A DNA stretch of 64,000 bases from Clostridioides sp. ES-S-0010-02 (GCA_020641055.1 CP067345.1:2225317-2289316); one strand, 5' to 3'; counted from the stretch's first letter, positions 41,328-51,803 are shown. The notes: generated by a model not told the origin, from the letters alone. Numbers and translations are program-made.

Positions 41328-44300
41328 TTATTTGTTTTTGTTTTTATATAAAGAAATATCTATGCACTCTATAAGACAGTTATATTCTCCATCTATCCAA
41401 TTAATCCAACTTGCAATTGATACATTTTCTCCAAATATATTTGTCTCTGTTTTAAATTTTGAATCTCTATTTTCTTTTAATCCATTAATCGGGCAGTTAT
41501 TACAAGGAATATTAGATTTTAATAATGATTTATAACATTTATCTCCTATTTTTATTTCTAAGTCTAAATTTGAGACCTTATTATTAATAAAAATAAGGTC
41601 ATAAGTATTCGGATTTACTATATATATATAATTATCAATAGAATCAAGAACTTCTTTTAGTGATAGATTAGAATCTTCATATTCAATTTCACCTTTTAGA
41701 CTTTCTTCTTTCACACTACCCTTACTTATATCGGTTTCAAGTTTATTTTCACATATACAATCATTATAAAGTGAATACTTATCTTTTCCTTTATTCTTTG
41801 CATAATAAAGTGCCATGTCTGCTTTTTTATAAAGTTCTTCAAATACAGCTCCATGTTCTGGTACGAATGAAATTCCAACTGTACCTGATATCTTATACGT
41901 TTTTTTATTTCCAGTATAAGAATTTCTAAATATATTACATATTTTTTCTGCTTTACTTTTAGCATTTTCAAAAGATTGAATATTCTTTAAGAATACTATA
42001 AATTCATCACCACCAATACGCCCCACTATATCATTATTTCTAAATATAGGCTTTAGTTGTTTAGAAACTTCATACAAAACTTTATCTCCAAAAACATGTC
42101 CTAAATTATCATTTATTGATTTAAAATTATCTATATCAATAATTAAAAAGGCATGAATTCCTGAATTTGATTCTTCTGAATTTAGAAAATCATTAATAAG
42201 ATTTTCTGTAGTACCCTTATTATATAATCCTGTTAAAGTATCTCTTTCAGCTTTTAATTTTAATTTAATTTCTTCATTTTTCTGTTCGTCGATATCTTTA
42301 ATATAAGCAAGTGCTTTTATATCATTCGTAATAGAGTCTTTTATTAAATGCATTGTACAAAGTACCCAAATCATTTTATCATCTTGATTCATTCTTCTAT
42401 ATTCCAACTTTATTTCACTTATATTATTTTTATAGGCTTCTAATAAATGTCTACATAAAAATGTATTTAAAAAGACTTCTTTATCATCTTTATAAATAAC
42501 AGTCTCTGATATAGATTTTACCATTTCAGAGTAGTCATTGCTTGGTTTAATTCCAAATTGTCGATACCAATTTTCATTACCCCTTATAAAAATATCCTTT
42601 GATACATTTATTTCATAGGTTATTATTGCTTCTGATAATATAGCGGAATGATATTTGTATGCTTGATTATATCTTATTTCTGCTTCTTTTTGTTCACTTA
42701 TATCTTCTTGTATCCCAATAGCTCTTATAGGTTTACCATCTTCATCAAAAATAGTAGTTAATGTAATTTTGTTCCATATGTAGCCTTGATCTGGAACTCT
42801 TATTTTAACAACACAACTTGCAGTTTTTTCTCCACTTATTATCTTCTCATACATTTTTATAAAATCTTCACTAAAGTCTTTATAAATAATTCCTGCTTCA
42901 ACTAAGGAATAAGGAACATTTTCATTTATTTTATCAATATTATAATTTTCCATACTCTTATTAGTATTTACAAGAGATTTTGTATTTATATCATACTCAA
43001 ATATAATATTTGATGTTTGATTTAATGCAATTCTAAATCTTTCTTCATTAATTCTAAGTTTTTGTTCTGCATTTTTTAAATCAGTTATATCAGTTAAAAT
43101 CCAAATTCCTTTTTTGCTATCATCACTATCAGTAATAAGCCTTCCTTTTAAAGAAACCCATATCATCTTGCCATCACATTTCTTTATTCTATATTCACCT
43201 ACAGCGATATTTCCAATAATCAACTGATGTCTTAAATTTTCAAGAATCTTTTTTCTATCATCATAAAAAACAAGATTACATGATTTATATTGGAGTTCAT
43301 CTTCTAACTGTTTACGTGTATATCCAATCATTGATAGATAACCAGAGTTAGCATATTGTATAGTAAAATCTTCATCAAATTCTGTTATAAGTATTCCGCC
43401 TAATATATTTTCTGATACCATTTCAAGTTCTAAATTCTTTTGTTCCATTTCTTTTTCTAATTGTTTTGTTTTGGTAATATCTACTGTAACACAATAAAGA
43501 TATTTTTTACCATCAGGTTCTACTATAAGTTCCCCCTTATCAGATATCCAGACTATATCACCACTTTTAGTTCTAACTCTGTATTCCAATTCAATAGTTT
43601 TATTTTTATAAAGTTGTTCAGAGATTTCTTTTTTTACTCTTTCAACATCATCTTTGTGTATTATTTTATAAAAACTATTATTAAATTGCATTTTTATTTC
43701 TTCTCTTGTGTAACCAAACAAATCAACAAATCCATCACTTAAAAATTCAAACTCAAATTTTTCATCAACAGTACATTTTTGAACTCCTCCAGGAATGCTA
43801 TTTGTAATAGATGATATTTCCTTATTGGCTTTTAGAATATGCTTTTGTGATTTATTATTTTTATAGAAGATATATATTATTAGTGCAATAAATAATAAGA
43901 ACACCTTACAAATTAAAGAAAATGCTAATTGATTTATTTTATCAATATTTTTTCTTACAGTATATTGTGGTATTACTGAGAGAACATACCAGTCATTTAC
44001 ACCTATTGGTGTGTATGTTGCATAACGTTCTTTACCTTTGTATTTATATGAAATAAATCCACTCTTTTTATGTTTTGTATCTTCATATACTTTTTTATAG
44101 CTATAACCAGCATCAAAAGAAGCTTCCTTGAATATATCGTATATATTACTACTTGCTCCAACTATAGCATTTGTATGTGAAGATTTCAAAACAAATTGTC
44201 CGCTAGATTCAAATATATCTATATATCCTTCACTGTTGAAACTTGTTATGTCAATGAATTCAGCTAATTTATCATTATAGTATGAACCATATAAAACACC

Positions 44301-44783
44301 AATCACTTTATTTTCTTTGTATACAGGTGTAGCTATAACAAAAGTATCTTTTCCATCAATAGGAGATTTTACTACTTCAGATATGTTACTGTCTCCACTA
44401 ATAGCTTTCTTAAAATATTGGTAATTTGATATATCAACAACTTTCCCATCGCTAGTACGACTTATTCCATTAGGAGAAGCAATTGATATTCTTTGAAAAT
44501 CAGATTCTTTTGATATTTTAGCTAATAACGGGATTATCTCAGGATTATCTATAGTATCAAAATATGAAACCATATTCGCTATACTCTTAACAAATGATAA
44601 TGAACTGTCTAGCTTTATTTTTATAGCATTAGAACTTTGTAAAGATATTTCTTTTAAACTAACTTTATTGTTTTCTTCTTCTTGAACATTAGTTTTAAAT
44701 GCAAAATCAGAAAAAGAAATTATTGTGAATAAAAATATTAATATAATACTCATTACGCTTTTCAACGATTTTGCTCTTATCAC
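41328..44783 (-). CDS. Cache/multi-PAS/GGDEF diguanylate cyclase
   Basis: 1151 residues from GTG 44783 (GGAGGTGG upstream). A membrane segment at about 10-30, an extracellular dCache sensor (about 45-275), a second segment at about 283-305, then four cytoplasmic PAS domains (about 320-830), each followed by PAC-type motifs such as YRVRTKSGDIVWISDKGEL. GGDEF domain about 850-1015 with an intact GRIGGDEF and an I-site RNND five residues before it, so it is an active and product-inhibited cyclase. Unusually, a further PAS follows GGDEF at the C-terminus, with the Cys motif GDKCYKSLL ... PCNNCP also present in the 5.1-kb cyclase. It shares an operon with the phosphodiesterase upstream. Confidence 0.9.
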   Translation of the reverse strand: MIRAKSLKSVMSIILIFLFTIISFSDFAFKTNVQEEENNKVSLKEISLQSSNAIKIKLDSSLSFVKSIANMVSYFDTIDNPEIIPLLAKISKESDFQRISIASPNGISRTSDGKVVDISNYQYFKKAISGDSNISEVVKSPIDGKDTFVIATPVYKENKVIGVLYGSYYNDKLAEFIDITSFNSEGYIDIFESSGQFVLKSSHTNAIVGASSNIYDIFKEASFDAGYSYKKVYEDTKHKKSGFISYKYKGKERYATYTPIGVNDWYVLSVIPQYTVRKNIDKINQLAFSLICKVFLLFIALIIYIFYKNNKSQKHILKANKEISSITNSIPGGVQKCTVDEKFEFEFLSDGFVDLFGYTREEIKMQFNNSFYKIIHKDDVERVKKEISEQLYKNKTIELEYRVRTKSGDIVWISDKGELIVEPDGKKYLYCVTVDITKTKQLEKEMEQKNLELEMVSENILGGILITEFDEDFTIQYANSGYLSMIGYTRKQLEDELQYKSCNLVFYDDRKKILENLRHQLIIGNIAVGEYRIKKCDGKMIWVSLKGRLITDSDDSKKGIWILTDITDLKNAEQKLRINEERFRIALNQTSNIIFEYDINTKSLVNTNKSMENYNIDKINENVPYSLVEAGIIYKDFSEDFIKMYEKIISGEKTASCVVKIRVPDQGYIWNKITLTTIFDEDGKPIRAIGIQEDISEQKEAEIRYNQAYKYHSAILSEAIITYEINVSKDIFIRGNENWYRQFGIKPSNDYSEMVKSISETVIYKDDKEVFLNTFLCRHLLEAYKNNISEIKLEYRRMNQDDKMIWVLCTMHLIKDSITNDIKALAYIKDIDEQKNEEIKLKLKAERDTLTGLYNKGTTENLINDFLNSEESNSGIHAFLIIDIDNFKSINDNLGHVFGDKVLYEVSKQLKPIFRNNDIVGRIGGDEFIVFLKNIQSFENAKSKAEKICNIFRNSYTGNKKTYKISGTVGISFVPEHGAVFEELYKKADMALYYAKNKGKDKYSLYNDCICENKLETDISKGSVKEESLKGEIEYEDSNLSLKEVLDSIDNYIYIVNPNTYDLIFINNKVSNLDLEIKIGDKCYKSLLKSNIPCNNCPINGLKENRDSKFKTETNIFGENVSIASWINWIDGEYNCLIECIDISLYKNKNK

Positions 44784-44816
44784 TTACTTACCACCTCCAA
44801 ATTAAAATTTATTGAC

Positions 44817-46994
44817 CTATATTTTATAGACTAATTTCTCAAACTCTTTAACTGGTAATGGTTTTGAAAAATAATAACCCTGAATAATGTCACAATTTGC
44901 TTCCCTTAACATTTCCACCTGACTTTTTGTTTCAATTCCTTCAGCAACGACTCTTATTCCCAATTGTTTAATAAGCGAAACTATACTTTTTATAACAATT
45001 TGACTTTTATCAATATTCTTATCATCAATAAAAAAGCCTCTATCTAATTTGATTACATTTAAAGGTATATTTTTAAGCATATTTACAGAAGAATATCCTG
45101 ACCCAAAATCATCCATTGAAATTATAAATCCAATATCTTGAAGTCTTCTACTTACATCAAATAGAGTGTCCGTATCACCAAACATACTAGATTCAGTAAT
45201 TTCAATTTCTATTAAACTATATGGTATTTTATATTTATCACATATATTAACTATTTTTGTGATAAAATCTTTTTTTAAAAAATCAACTCTTGAAAAGTTC
45301 ACAGATATAGGTAAAGGTAAAATACCTTTGTCAAATAAAGTTCTAATTTCTTTGCAAGCTTGTTCTAGTATGTACATATCAATTTTTGTAATAAAACCAT
45401 TCTTTTCAAATATAGGAATAAAATCACTTGGATATATAAATTCTTTTTCTGTGTATTGCCATCTAACCAGTGCCTCACTTCCACAAAATTTATCTGATTT
45501 AATATTGTATTTTGGTTGTAAATACATTATAAATTGATTATTTTCAAGTGCATATTCCATCTCTTTCTCTATTTTATCTTCAAGTAATAACTTATCCCTT
45601 AACTTATCGTTAAAAAAAGCAAAATTTATATCTCTATTGTTTTTTATTGATAATTTCGCAAGTGAAGCTCTATCACTATATGCACTTATAGATAAGTTCT
45701 TATCCTTAATTTCATAGATTCCAAAAGACAAATTTACAAAGTCATTACTAATAATGATTTTTTTAATAGTATTTACTATATCTTCTTTTGTATTATATTT
45801 TAATAAGATATTAAAATTATCAGAACTAACACGAGCAAAAGTCTCATTATCATGAGTCATATTATTTAATGTATCTGCAATATCTTTTAAAATTGAGTTG
45901 CCTTTTTTATGGCCATATATATCATTAATTGCTTTGAATTTATCAATATCAAATGTTACCATTGCATGTTTATCATTTTGTGATGCTTTCTTTAGTAAAT
46001 TTATAGCATCTGATTCAAATTTTCGCCAATTTGAATAACCAGTTACAAGATCTGTATATGCTATTTTTTCTATAGTCTTTTGACTCTTTGCTTTTGAATA
46101 TAATATGTACAGTATAACACCTAAAAACAAAAATGAAAGTATAATCCATCCAATAATTGTAATCATCATTAAATTGTTTAGCTTTTTAGATACAACTATC
46201 TTTGGAACGATTGATATTATAAACCAGTCATTTATTCCTAAAGAAGTATATGCCATATAAATTTCTTTTCCTGATTCTTTAGCCTCTACTACTCCTTTAT
46301 CCGATATTTTCATATTTTTAAAAGTAAATGTTTTTTTAAAATTAACTTGTGAAAGATTTGTAATATTTGAATTTGAATTTTTGTGATAAGATGGTATAAT
46401 TATTTCACCATTACTATCACATATAAGTGAAAAACTTTCACCATTAAAAGTTGAAATAGACAAAAACTCAGATACAAACTCAACATCATAATCAGCTGCA
46501 ATAACAGCAACAATTTTACCATTATTGTATAATGGGACTGCATATGTTTTCGTCAATTTTCCAGTATCTTTATCTATTAAAGGCTTTGATATATTAGCTG
46601 TACCTTTAATGGCCAACTTAAAATAATCCCTATCTGAAAAATCTGTTCCAAAAATACCTTTAGCATAGCCTTTGCCATTAGGTAAAATCATACCAATATT
46701 ATTATAGTTACTATTTTTATTATATGATTCCAAGATTTTCAAAGTTTTTTCTAAATTAAAATTATCTTCTATTTCTAAAAACTTAGAAATACTTTCTAAT
46801 TCATTTAAATTACTTTTCAACTTACTATTAATTGCAATCTTACTCTCTTCACTAATTTCTGATAAATAATTCTTTGTCTCATATTCTAATACATTATCCA
46901 TATTACTTATATAAAAAAACGCAAATACACTAAAAAAGAATAGTACCATAAATGCTATTAATATACTTTTTAATATTTGCCTACTATATTTCAA
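44817..46994 (-). CDS. Cache/degenerate GGDEF/EAL cyclic-di-GMP phosphodiesterase
   Basis: 725 residues from TTG 46994, eight bases after GAGGTG. A GTG 24 bases earlier has no spacing to a ribosome binding site. Membrane segments at about 10-30 and 275-300 bracket a dCache sensor. The GGDEF domain (about 315-465) has SSDNF instead of GGDEF, so it should not synthesise c-di-GMP and may bind GTP. The EAL domain (about 470-725) keeps the catalytic signature: SEALVRW, EIEITESSMF, MDDFGSGYSS, IKLDRGF, AEGIETKSQV and GYYFSKPL. It hydrolyses c-di-GMP to pGpG. Its stop is 33 bases from the start of the Cache/PAS/GGDEF cyclase, so opposing enzymes share an operon. Confidence 0.9.
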   Translation of the reverse strand: MKYSRQILKSILIAFMVLFFFSVFAFFYISNMDNVLEYETKNYLSEISEESKIAINSKLKSNLNELESISKFLEIEDNFNLEKTLKILESYNKNSNYNNIGMILPNGKGYAKGIFGTDFSDRDYFKLAIKGTANISKPLIDKDTGKLTKTYAVPLYNNGKIVAVIAADYDVEFVSEFLSISTFNGESFSLICDSNGEIIIPSYHKNSNSNITNLSQVNFKKTFTFKNMKISDKGVVEAKESGKEIYMAYTSLGINDWFIISIVPKIVVSKKLNNLMMITIIGWIILSFLFLGVILYILYSKAKSQKTIEKIAYTDLVTGYSNWRKFESDAINLLKKASQNDKHAMVTFDIDKFKAINDIYGHKKGNSILKDIADTLNNMTHDNETFARVSSDNFNILLKYNTKEDIVNTIKKIIISNDFVNLSFGIYEIKDKNLSISAYSDRASLAKLSIKNNRDINFAFFNDKLRDKLLLEDKIEKEMEYALENNQFIMYLQPKYNIKSDKFCGSEALVRWQYTEKEFIYPSDFIPIFEKNGFITKIDMYILEQACKEIRTLFDKGILPLPISVNFSRVDFLKKDFITKIVNICDKYKIPYSLIEIEITESSMFGDTDTLFDVSRRLQDIGFIISMDDFGSGYSSVNMLKNIPLNVIKLDRGFFIDDKNIDKSQIVIKSIVSLIKQLGIRVVAEGIETKSQVEMLREANCDIIQGYYFSKPLPVKEFEKLVYKI

Positions 46995-47139
46995 GTAGCT
47001 ACACCTCACCCTCTCCACTAGTTATATTTAGTTGATTCACTTTATTTTACTATTAAAAACTCTTTTTTACAATTGAGTTTTATAAATTGTTAATAAAGAA
47101 CATATTAAATAAGTATTATTTATAGGATAATAAAATTAA

Positions 47140-47227
47140 GGGTATAAATACAGCAATAGCATATTTAATTACATTAGTAACAATAAGACTAATATGATTA
47201 AATATGTTATTGTTTATATTTATACCC
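47140..47227. repeat. 88-base near-perfect long hairpin
   Basis: GGGTATAAATA (47140-47150) at one end and its complement (47217-47227) at the other enclose further matching sequence (AATAGCATATTTAAT / ATTAAATATGTTATT and CATTAGT / ACTAATA), giving arms of about 38-40 bases with a few mismatches and a short loop. It lies after tyrA. It may be the operon terminator, but it lacks a clear U-run and is much longer than usual, so a MITE-like palindromic repeat is an alternative. Confidence 0.55.
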
Positions 47228-47268
47228 ACTTACATGTAATTTTAAATTTATATAATTTAAATAAGAGT

Positions 47269-48108
47269 CTATTTTTCTAAATACTCTCTTCTGACTGAAG
47301 ATGTTTTAAAATATTCAACAAGTTTATTTTTATCATTATTAAAGATAGCCTCTTTTATTAAATTCACTTCCATCTCAAAATTTTCTATAGATTTTAATAA
47401 ATTATCTCTATTTCCTAAAAAAAGTTCACTCCATAGGTCTTCATTCATATTTGCAATACGAGTTAAATCCCTATAGCTATCTCCAATAAATTTGCCTGTA
47501 TCTCTACCTTCTTCATCACTATTTATAAGAGCAACTGCCATTACATGAGGTAATTGAGATGTAAAAGCTATCATTTCATCATGTTTTTGTGCAGTTAATT
47601 TTTTTACTCTTTTAAATCCTATCTCTAAAATTAAATTCTCAACAAACTCCAAGTTTTTTATATTATTTCTGCCAGTTGGAGTAATTATATAATTTGCTTC
47701 TTTAAATACCTCATCACTCGCAAAATCAATTCCCTTTTTTTCTCTACCTGCCATTGGATGACCAAATATAAAATCTATATCATCTGGAATAATTTTTAAG
47801 ACATCATTTATAAGAACTTCTTTTATTCCTGTGGTATCAGTAATTATAGTTCCTCTTTTAAAATACTCTTTATTATTTTCTAAAAAAGTTACAATTAATC
47901 TAGGATATATAGATAATATAATCAAATCAGCTTGTTTGAAAAATTCCTTCCCTGTAGTACATCCTTTTTTGATGATTTCTAACTCTTCTGCTTTTTTCAG
48001 AGTTTCAGAATCTATATCTACTCCAAACACATCTTCATATCCAGCTTTTTTCAATGCCTTAGCAAAAGAACCTCCTATAACTCCTAATCCTACAACAACA
48101 ATATTCAT
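47269..48108 (-). CDS. tyrA: Prephenate dehydrogenase
   Basis: 279 residues. N-terminal Rossmann fold with VVGLGVIGGSFAKALKKAGY (GxGxxG) and GVDIDSETLKKA (Asp for NAD). Then DTTGIKEVL and FGHPMAGREKKGIDFA, the conserved HPMAG substrate loop with catalytic His, plus QLPHVMAVALI in the C-terminal helical domain. It oxidatively decarboxylates prephenate to 4-hydroxyphenylpyruvate for tyrosine. No regulatory ACT domain, so feedback control must lie elsewhere. Last gene of the aromatic operon, 15 bases after aroK. Confidence 0.93.
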   Translation of the reverse strand: MNIVVVGLGVIGGSFAKALKKAGYEDVFGVDIDSETLKKAEELEIIKKGCTTGKEFFKQADLIILSIYPRLIVTFLENNKEYFKRGTIITDTTGIKEVLINDVLKIIPDDIDFIFGHPMAGREKKGIDFASDEVFKEANYIITPTGRNNIKNLEFVENLILEIGFKRVKKLTAQKHDEMIAFTSQLPHVMAVALINSDEEGRDTGKFIGDSYRDLTRIANMNEDLWSELFLGNRDNLLKSIENFEMEVNLIKEAIFNNDKNKLVEYFKTSSVRREYLEK

Positions 48109-48123
48109 TATTCTTATTTCCCC

Positions 48124-48657
48124 CTAGATTATTTTTTCATTAAATTCAAATTTAAAATTTTTATTAATTGCATTTTTGATATTATATACAGCATCATTTA
48201 ATGATTTATCATTTAAAATTTCTATATCCGCAGCATTTTTATAAAGATTTATTCTTTCATTATAAAGATTGTATAATTTCTCTTTTCCATCTTGTAATAA
48301 GGGTCTTGAATTAATATTTATATCTTCTAAAATTTTTTCTATAGGTCTATTAATAAAAAGTATTATTCCTGCTTCTTTGAGTATTTCTATATTAATATCT
48401 TTTTTTATTACACCACCACCAGTAGAGACTACTGTTTTATCACTAGTAGAAAGTTCTCTACATGCTTGAGTTTCATAATTTCTAAAAACATCTTCTCCTT
48501 CTAAAAATAATTCTGCTATACTTTTTTGAGATATTTTATTTATATAATCATCCATATCACAAAAACTACAATTATATTCCTGTGCTAAAAGTTTTCCAAT
48601 TGTAGTTTTTCCACTACCTGGCATACCTATTAATATTACTTTTTCTTTGTTTATCAT
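48124..48657 (-). CDS. aroK: Shikimate kinase
   Basis: 177 residues from ATG 48657, after AGGGGG. A TTG six bases earlier lies too near that site. P-loop GMPGSGKTTIGKLLA, shikimate-binding DMDDYI and FRNYE, GGGVI for the substrate, lid SRPLL with Arg. It phosphorylates shikimate at O3. Overall organisation as in AroK/AroL. In the operon between aroE and tyrA. Confidence 0.93.
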   Translation of the reverse strand: MINKEKVILIGMPGSGKTTIGKLLAQEYNCSFCDMDDYINKISQKSIAELFLEGEDVFRNYETQACRELSTSDKTVVSTGGGVIKKDINIEILKEAGIILFINRPIEKILEDININSRPLLQDGKEKLYNLYNERINLYKNAADIEILNDKSLNDAVYNIKNAINKNFKFEFNEKII

Positions 48658-48668
48658 AATCAATCCCC

Positions 48669-49478
48669 CTATAAAAAGTTTAATTTTATTTCTTCATATA
48701 TAATATTTAAAACACCATTATCTATTTTAGTATTCTGCCATATTTCTTGAGATTTTATTGCTTGCCCAACCAACATATATAATCCATTACACGTTTTTTT
48801 ACCTAGATTCTGACCAATTTCTAGAAAAGAAGTTTTTTTAGGATTGTAAATCAAATCTACTAATATATCAAAATTTTGTATAATAGATTTTGAGACAGGT
48901 GATAATCCTATATTAGGGTACATTCCTACTGGAGTTGCATTTAATATTATATCTCCTTTTATATTCTTAAGTTCTTCATAATCTATTAATATAGCTGAAT
49001 TATTTGATAGCTTTTTATTATCTTTTTTTCTACTTGAAACATAAACTTTATCTATTCCAGAATCAAGAAGGTATGTTATGGCTGCTTTAGATGCACCTCC
49101 AGTACCTAATATAACAGCTGTCTTTCCTTGAATATCAATATTAGCTATTTTGAACATAATGTCAAGTCCAAAATAATCTGTATTATAGCCATATAATTTA
49201 TTCTCTTTAAGTAAAATTGTGTTAACTGCCCCTATACGCTTTGCTTCTGGAGATATAAAATCTAAAAACTCCATGACTCTTTCTTTATATGGGACAGTAA
49301 CATTTACACCTTTGATTCTTAATAATTTTATAGCATCATCCAACATTGGTATATTTTCTTTTGAAATCTCAAAGTTCTTATAAGCACCTTCAATATTCAA
49401 TACTTCAAATAACCTCTTATGAATTTGAGGTGAAACGCTATGAGATAGCTTTTCACCTATTAGACCAAAAAAATTCAT
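48669..49478 (-). CDS. aroE: Shikimate dehydrogenase
   Basis: 269 residues from ATG 49478, after GGAGGTGG. The upstream frame MIGGGK is the ribosome binding site itself. N-terminal domain has KLSHSVSPQIHKRL (substrate loop SxS), NVTVPYKERV with catalytic Lys, and NTDYFGLD. NADP domain has ILGTGGASKAAI (GxGGxxxA) and NATPVGMYPN. It reduces 3-dehydroshikimate to shikimate. Operon position after pheA with a 46-base gap. Confidence 0.94.
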   Translation of the reverse strand: MNFFGLIGEKLSHSVSPQIHKRLFEVLNIEGAYKNFEISKENIPMLDDAIKLLRIKGVNVTVPYKERVMEFLDFISPEAKRIGAVNTILLKENKLYGYNTDYFGLDIMFKIANIDIQGKTAVILGTGGASKAAITYLLDSGIDKVYVSSRKKDNKKLSNNSAILIDYEELKNIKGDIILNATPVGMYPNIGLSPVSKSIIQNFDILVDLIYNPKKTSFLEIGQNLGKKTCNGLYMLVGQAIKSQEIWQNTKIDNGVLNIIYEEIKLNFL

Positions 49479-49524
49479 CTTTCCACCTCCAATCATTCTG
49501 TTTTAAAGAAAAAATTACATTTAT

Positions 49525-50721
49525 CTATTCAATTTTATTTCTATATACACCGATAAATTTGAAGTATGCTGTATTACGTTCTATCATGTCTAATAAGCTA
49601 CATACTTTTGAATCATATATAGAACATTCAAAATCTATATAAAAGAAATATCTCCAAGAAGCATTTTTCATTGGTCTTGATTCTATTTTTGTCATATTTA
49701 TATCGTTTTCAGCAAAGTATCCAAGTATTTTATAAAGCTTTCCAGCTTCATGCTCAACAGAAAATACAATACTCATCTTATTTGACTCTTCTTCAATGTG
49801 TATCTCATTACTAATTACCACAAATCTAGTATAATTATCTGTTATATCATTTATACAAGGACTTATTATTTCTAATCCATAAATCGTTGCGGCTTTTTTA
49901 CTAGCAATTGCTGCCTTTGTTTTATCTTGAAGCCTTTTAACAAGTTCAGCACTAGTTGCTGTATTATTAAAAGGTATCAATTTCCATTGACTATTTTGTT
50001 TTAAAAATTCACTACTCTGACCTATTCCTTGTGGATGTGAATATATTTCTTTAATATCTTCAAGGTTTGTGCCCTTTATTCCAATTAAATTTTGATTTAT
50101 TTTTATACACTCTTCCCCAACTATATAGAATCCATATTTTCCTAAAAGGTCGTAAGTTTCAGAAATTGCTCCTGTAGAGGAGTTTTCTATAGGTATTATT
50201 CCATAATTTATTTCTTTATTTTGAAGTGCTATAAAGACATCTTCAAATTCTTTAAATTGTTTTTTTGTGATTTGAGTGTTAAAAAATTTTGTTAGTGCTT
50301 CTTCTGTGAATGAACCTGATATACCAGGAAATCCTACTAGGAGATTTTTTTTATTAAGTTCACTTTTTAATGACTTATATTTATATAGATTTAACAAATC
50401 AAAATTTTCATTTGATGAATTTGAACTGTTTTCATTTTTTTCCTCTACATCATTATCTATTAATCTTTTTTGCAAATTTCTACTAACTTCCATTACTGAA
50501 TTGAAAAATTGTACAGTCTCTTGTGAATATTTTTTATCTTCTAGATTATCTACTGCTTTACTCAATACTTTTTCTTCTCTATCTTTTTGAAGTATAGTAG
50601 TATTATTTTTCATTTTATATCTAGCAATTTCGAGAACTATATTCATCCTTTTTTCAAATAGTTGAACAAGTTCCTTATCTATATCATCAATTTTATTTCT
50701 ATATCTCGTTAAATCCTCCAT
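49525..50721 (-). CDS. pheA: Bifunctional chorismate mutase / prephenate dehydratase
   Basis: 398 residues. Residues 1-85 are an AroQ-type mutase (YRNKIDDIDKELVQLFEKRM with Arg and Lys of the active site). After a Ser/Asn-rich linker, the dehydratase (about 120-305) has GFPGISGSFTEEAL, IPIENSSTGAISETYDLL and DNYTRFVVI (Thr-Arg-Phe). The ACT domain (about 310-398) has GKLYKILGYFAENDINMTKIE (two parts) and ESRPMKN for Phe binding, implying feedback inhibition. It makes phenylpyruvate. AAGGACG precedes the ATG, three bases after aroC ends. Confidence 0.94.
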   Translation of the reverse strand: MEDLTRYRNKIDDIDKELVQLFEKRMNIVLEIARYKMKNNTTILQKDREEKVLSKAVDNLEDKKYSQETVQFFNSVMEVSRNLQKRLIDNDVEEKNENSSNSSNENFDLLNLYKYKSLKSELNKKNLLVGFPGISGSFTEEALTKFFNTQITKKQFKEFEDVFIALQNKEINYGIIPIENSSTGAISETYDLLGKYGFYIVGEECIKINQNLIGIKGTNLEDIKEIYSHPQGIGQSSEFLKQNSQWKLIPFNNTATSAELVKRLQDKTKAAIASKKAATIYGLEIISPCINDITDNYTRFVVISNEIHIEEESNKMSIVFSVEHEAGKLYKILGYFAENDINMTKIESRPMKNASWRYFFYIDFECSIYDSKVCSLLDMIERNTAYFKFIGVYRNKIE

Positions 50722-50723
50722 TA

Positions 50724-51803
50724 TTATCGTCCTTTCATCAAATCAAAAATTCCAATAGCTGTTACTGCTTCTATTACAGGTACAGCTCTTTGAACTATAC
50801 AAGGGTCGTGTCTACCTTTAATAGCTAAAACATCATCTTTTTTATCTTTTATATTAACAGTATTTTGTTGTTTACTAATTGATGGAGTTGGCTTAATTGC
50901 TACTTTAAAAACTATTGGCATTCCAGTTGTAATACCTCCAACAATCCCACCATTATTATTAGTTTTACTTTTTACTGTATCTTCATCATAGTACATTTCA
51001 TCATTACTTTGAGAACCATACATGTCTGTAATATCAAATCCTAATCCAAATTCTACACCTTTTATAGATGGAACAGAAAATAGTAAATGTGATAGAGTAG
51101 ATTCAACAGAATCAAAAAACGGATTTCCAACACCTACATTAACACCTACTACTGCACATTCAATTATACCACCAACTGAATCTCCCTGATTTTTTGCATC
51201 TAGAATAGTATTTTTTATAGCTTCTTCTTTTGATAAATCAAGCAAAGGTAATTCTAAATTTTGTAAATTTAATAATTCTTGTCTTGAGATGTCTATATAA
51301 TTAAAACCCTTATCCTCTATATTCTTGATTTTTTTTATGTGGGCTCCTATCTCTATACCTTCTTGTGATAAAATTTGTTTACATATAGAACCACAAAATA
51401 CTAATGGAGCAGTTATTCTTCCTGAGAAATGTCCTCCTCCTCTATAGTCATTAAACCCAGAATATTTTATATGACCTGTATAGTCTGCATGACCTGGTCT
51501 CATCAAGTTTTTAACTTCTCCATAATCTTTTGAGCGAGTATCACTATTTCTTATAATTGCACATAATGGAGTTCCTGTAGTTTTTCCATCAAAATATCCA
51601 CTTAAAATTTCTGGTATATCACTTTCATTTCTTGAAGTTGATATAGAATTTTTTCCTGGTGCTCTTCTCTTCATTTCTTTATCAATTTTATCAAAGTCTA
51701 ACTCAATGCCAGCTGGAAGACCATCTATATTTATACCTATAGCATTTCCATGAGATTCTCCAAAGATGGATATTTTTAAATTATTTCCCCATATTCCACT
51801 CAT
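50724..51803 (-). CDS. aroC: Chorismate synthase
   Basis: 359 residues from ATG 51803, after AGGAGG. Signatures GNNLKISIFGESHGNAIG, RPGHADYTGHIKY and FRGGG-like YRGGGHFSGRITA are present, with GGITTGMPIVFKVAIKPT and GRHDPCIVQRAVPVIEA near the end, the FMN and EPSP-binding loops. It converts EPSP to chorismate using reduced FMN. Its start lies inside the end of aroA (23-base overlap), coupling translation. Confidence 0.95.
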   Translation of the reverse strand: MSGIWGNNLKISIFGESHGNAIGINIDGLPAGIELDFDKIDKEMKRRAPGKNSISTSRNESDIPEILSGYFDGKTTGTPLCAIIRNSDTRSKDYGEVKNLMRPGHADYTGHIKYSGFNDYRGGGHFSGRITAPLVFCGSICKQILSQEGIEIGAHIKKIKNIEDKGFNYIDISRQELLNLQNLELPLLDLSKEEAIKNTILDAKNQGDSVGGIIECAVVGVNVGVGNPFFDSVESTLSHLLFSVPSIKGVEFGLGFDITDMYGSQSNDEMYYDEDTVKSKTNNNGGIVGGITTGMPIVFKVAIKPTPSISKQQNTVNIKDKKDDVLAIKGRHDPCIVQRAVPVIEAVTAIGIFDLMKGR

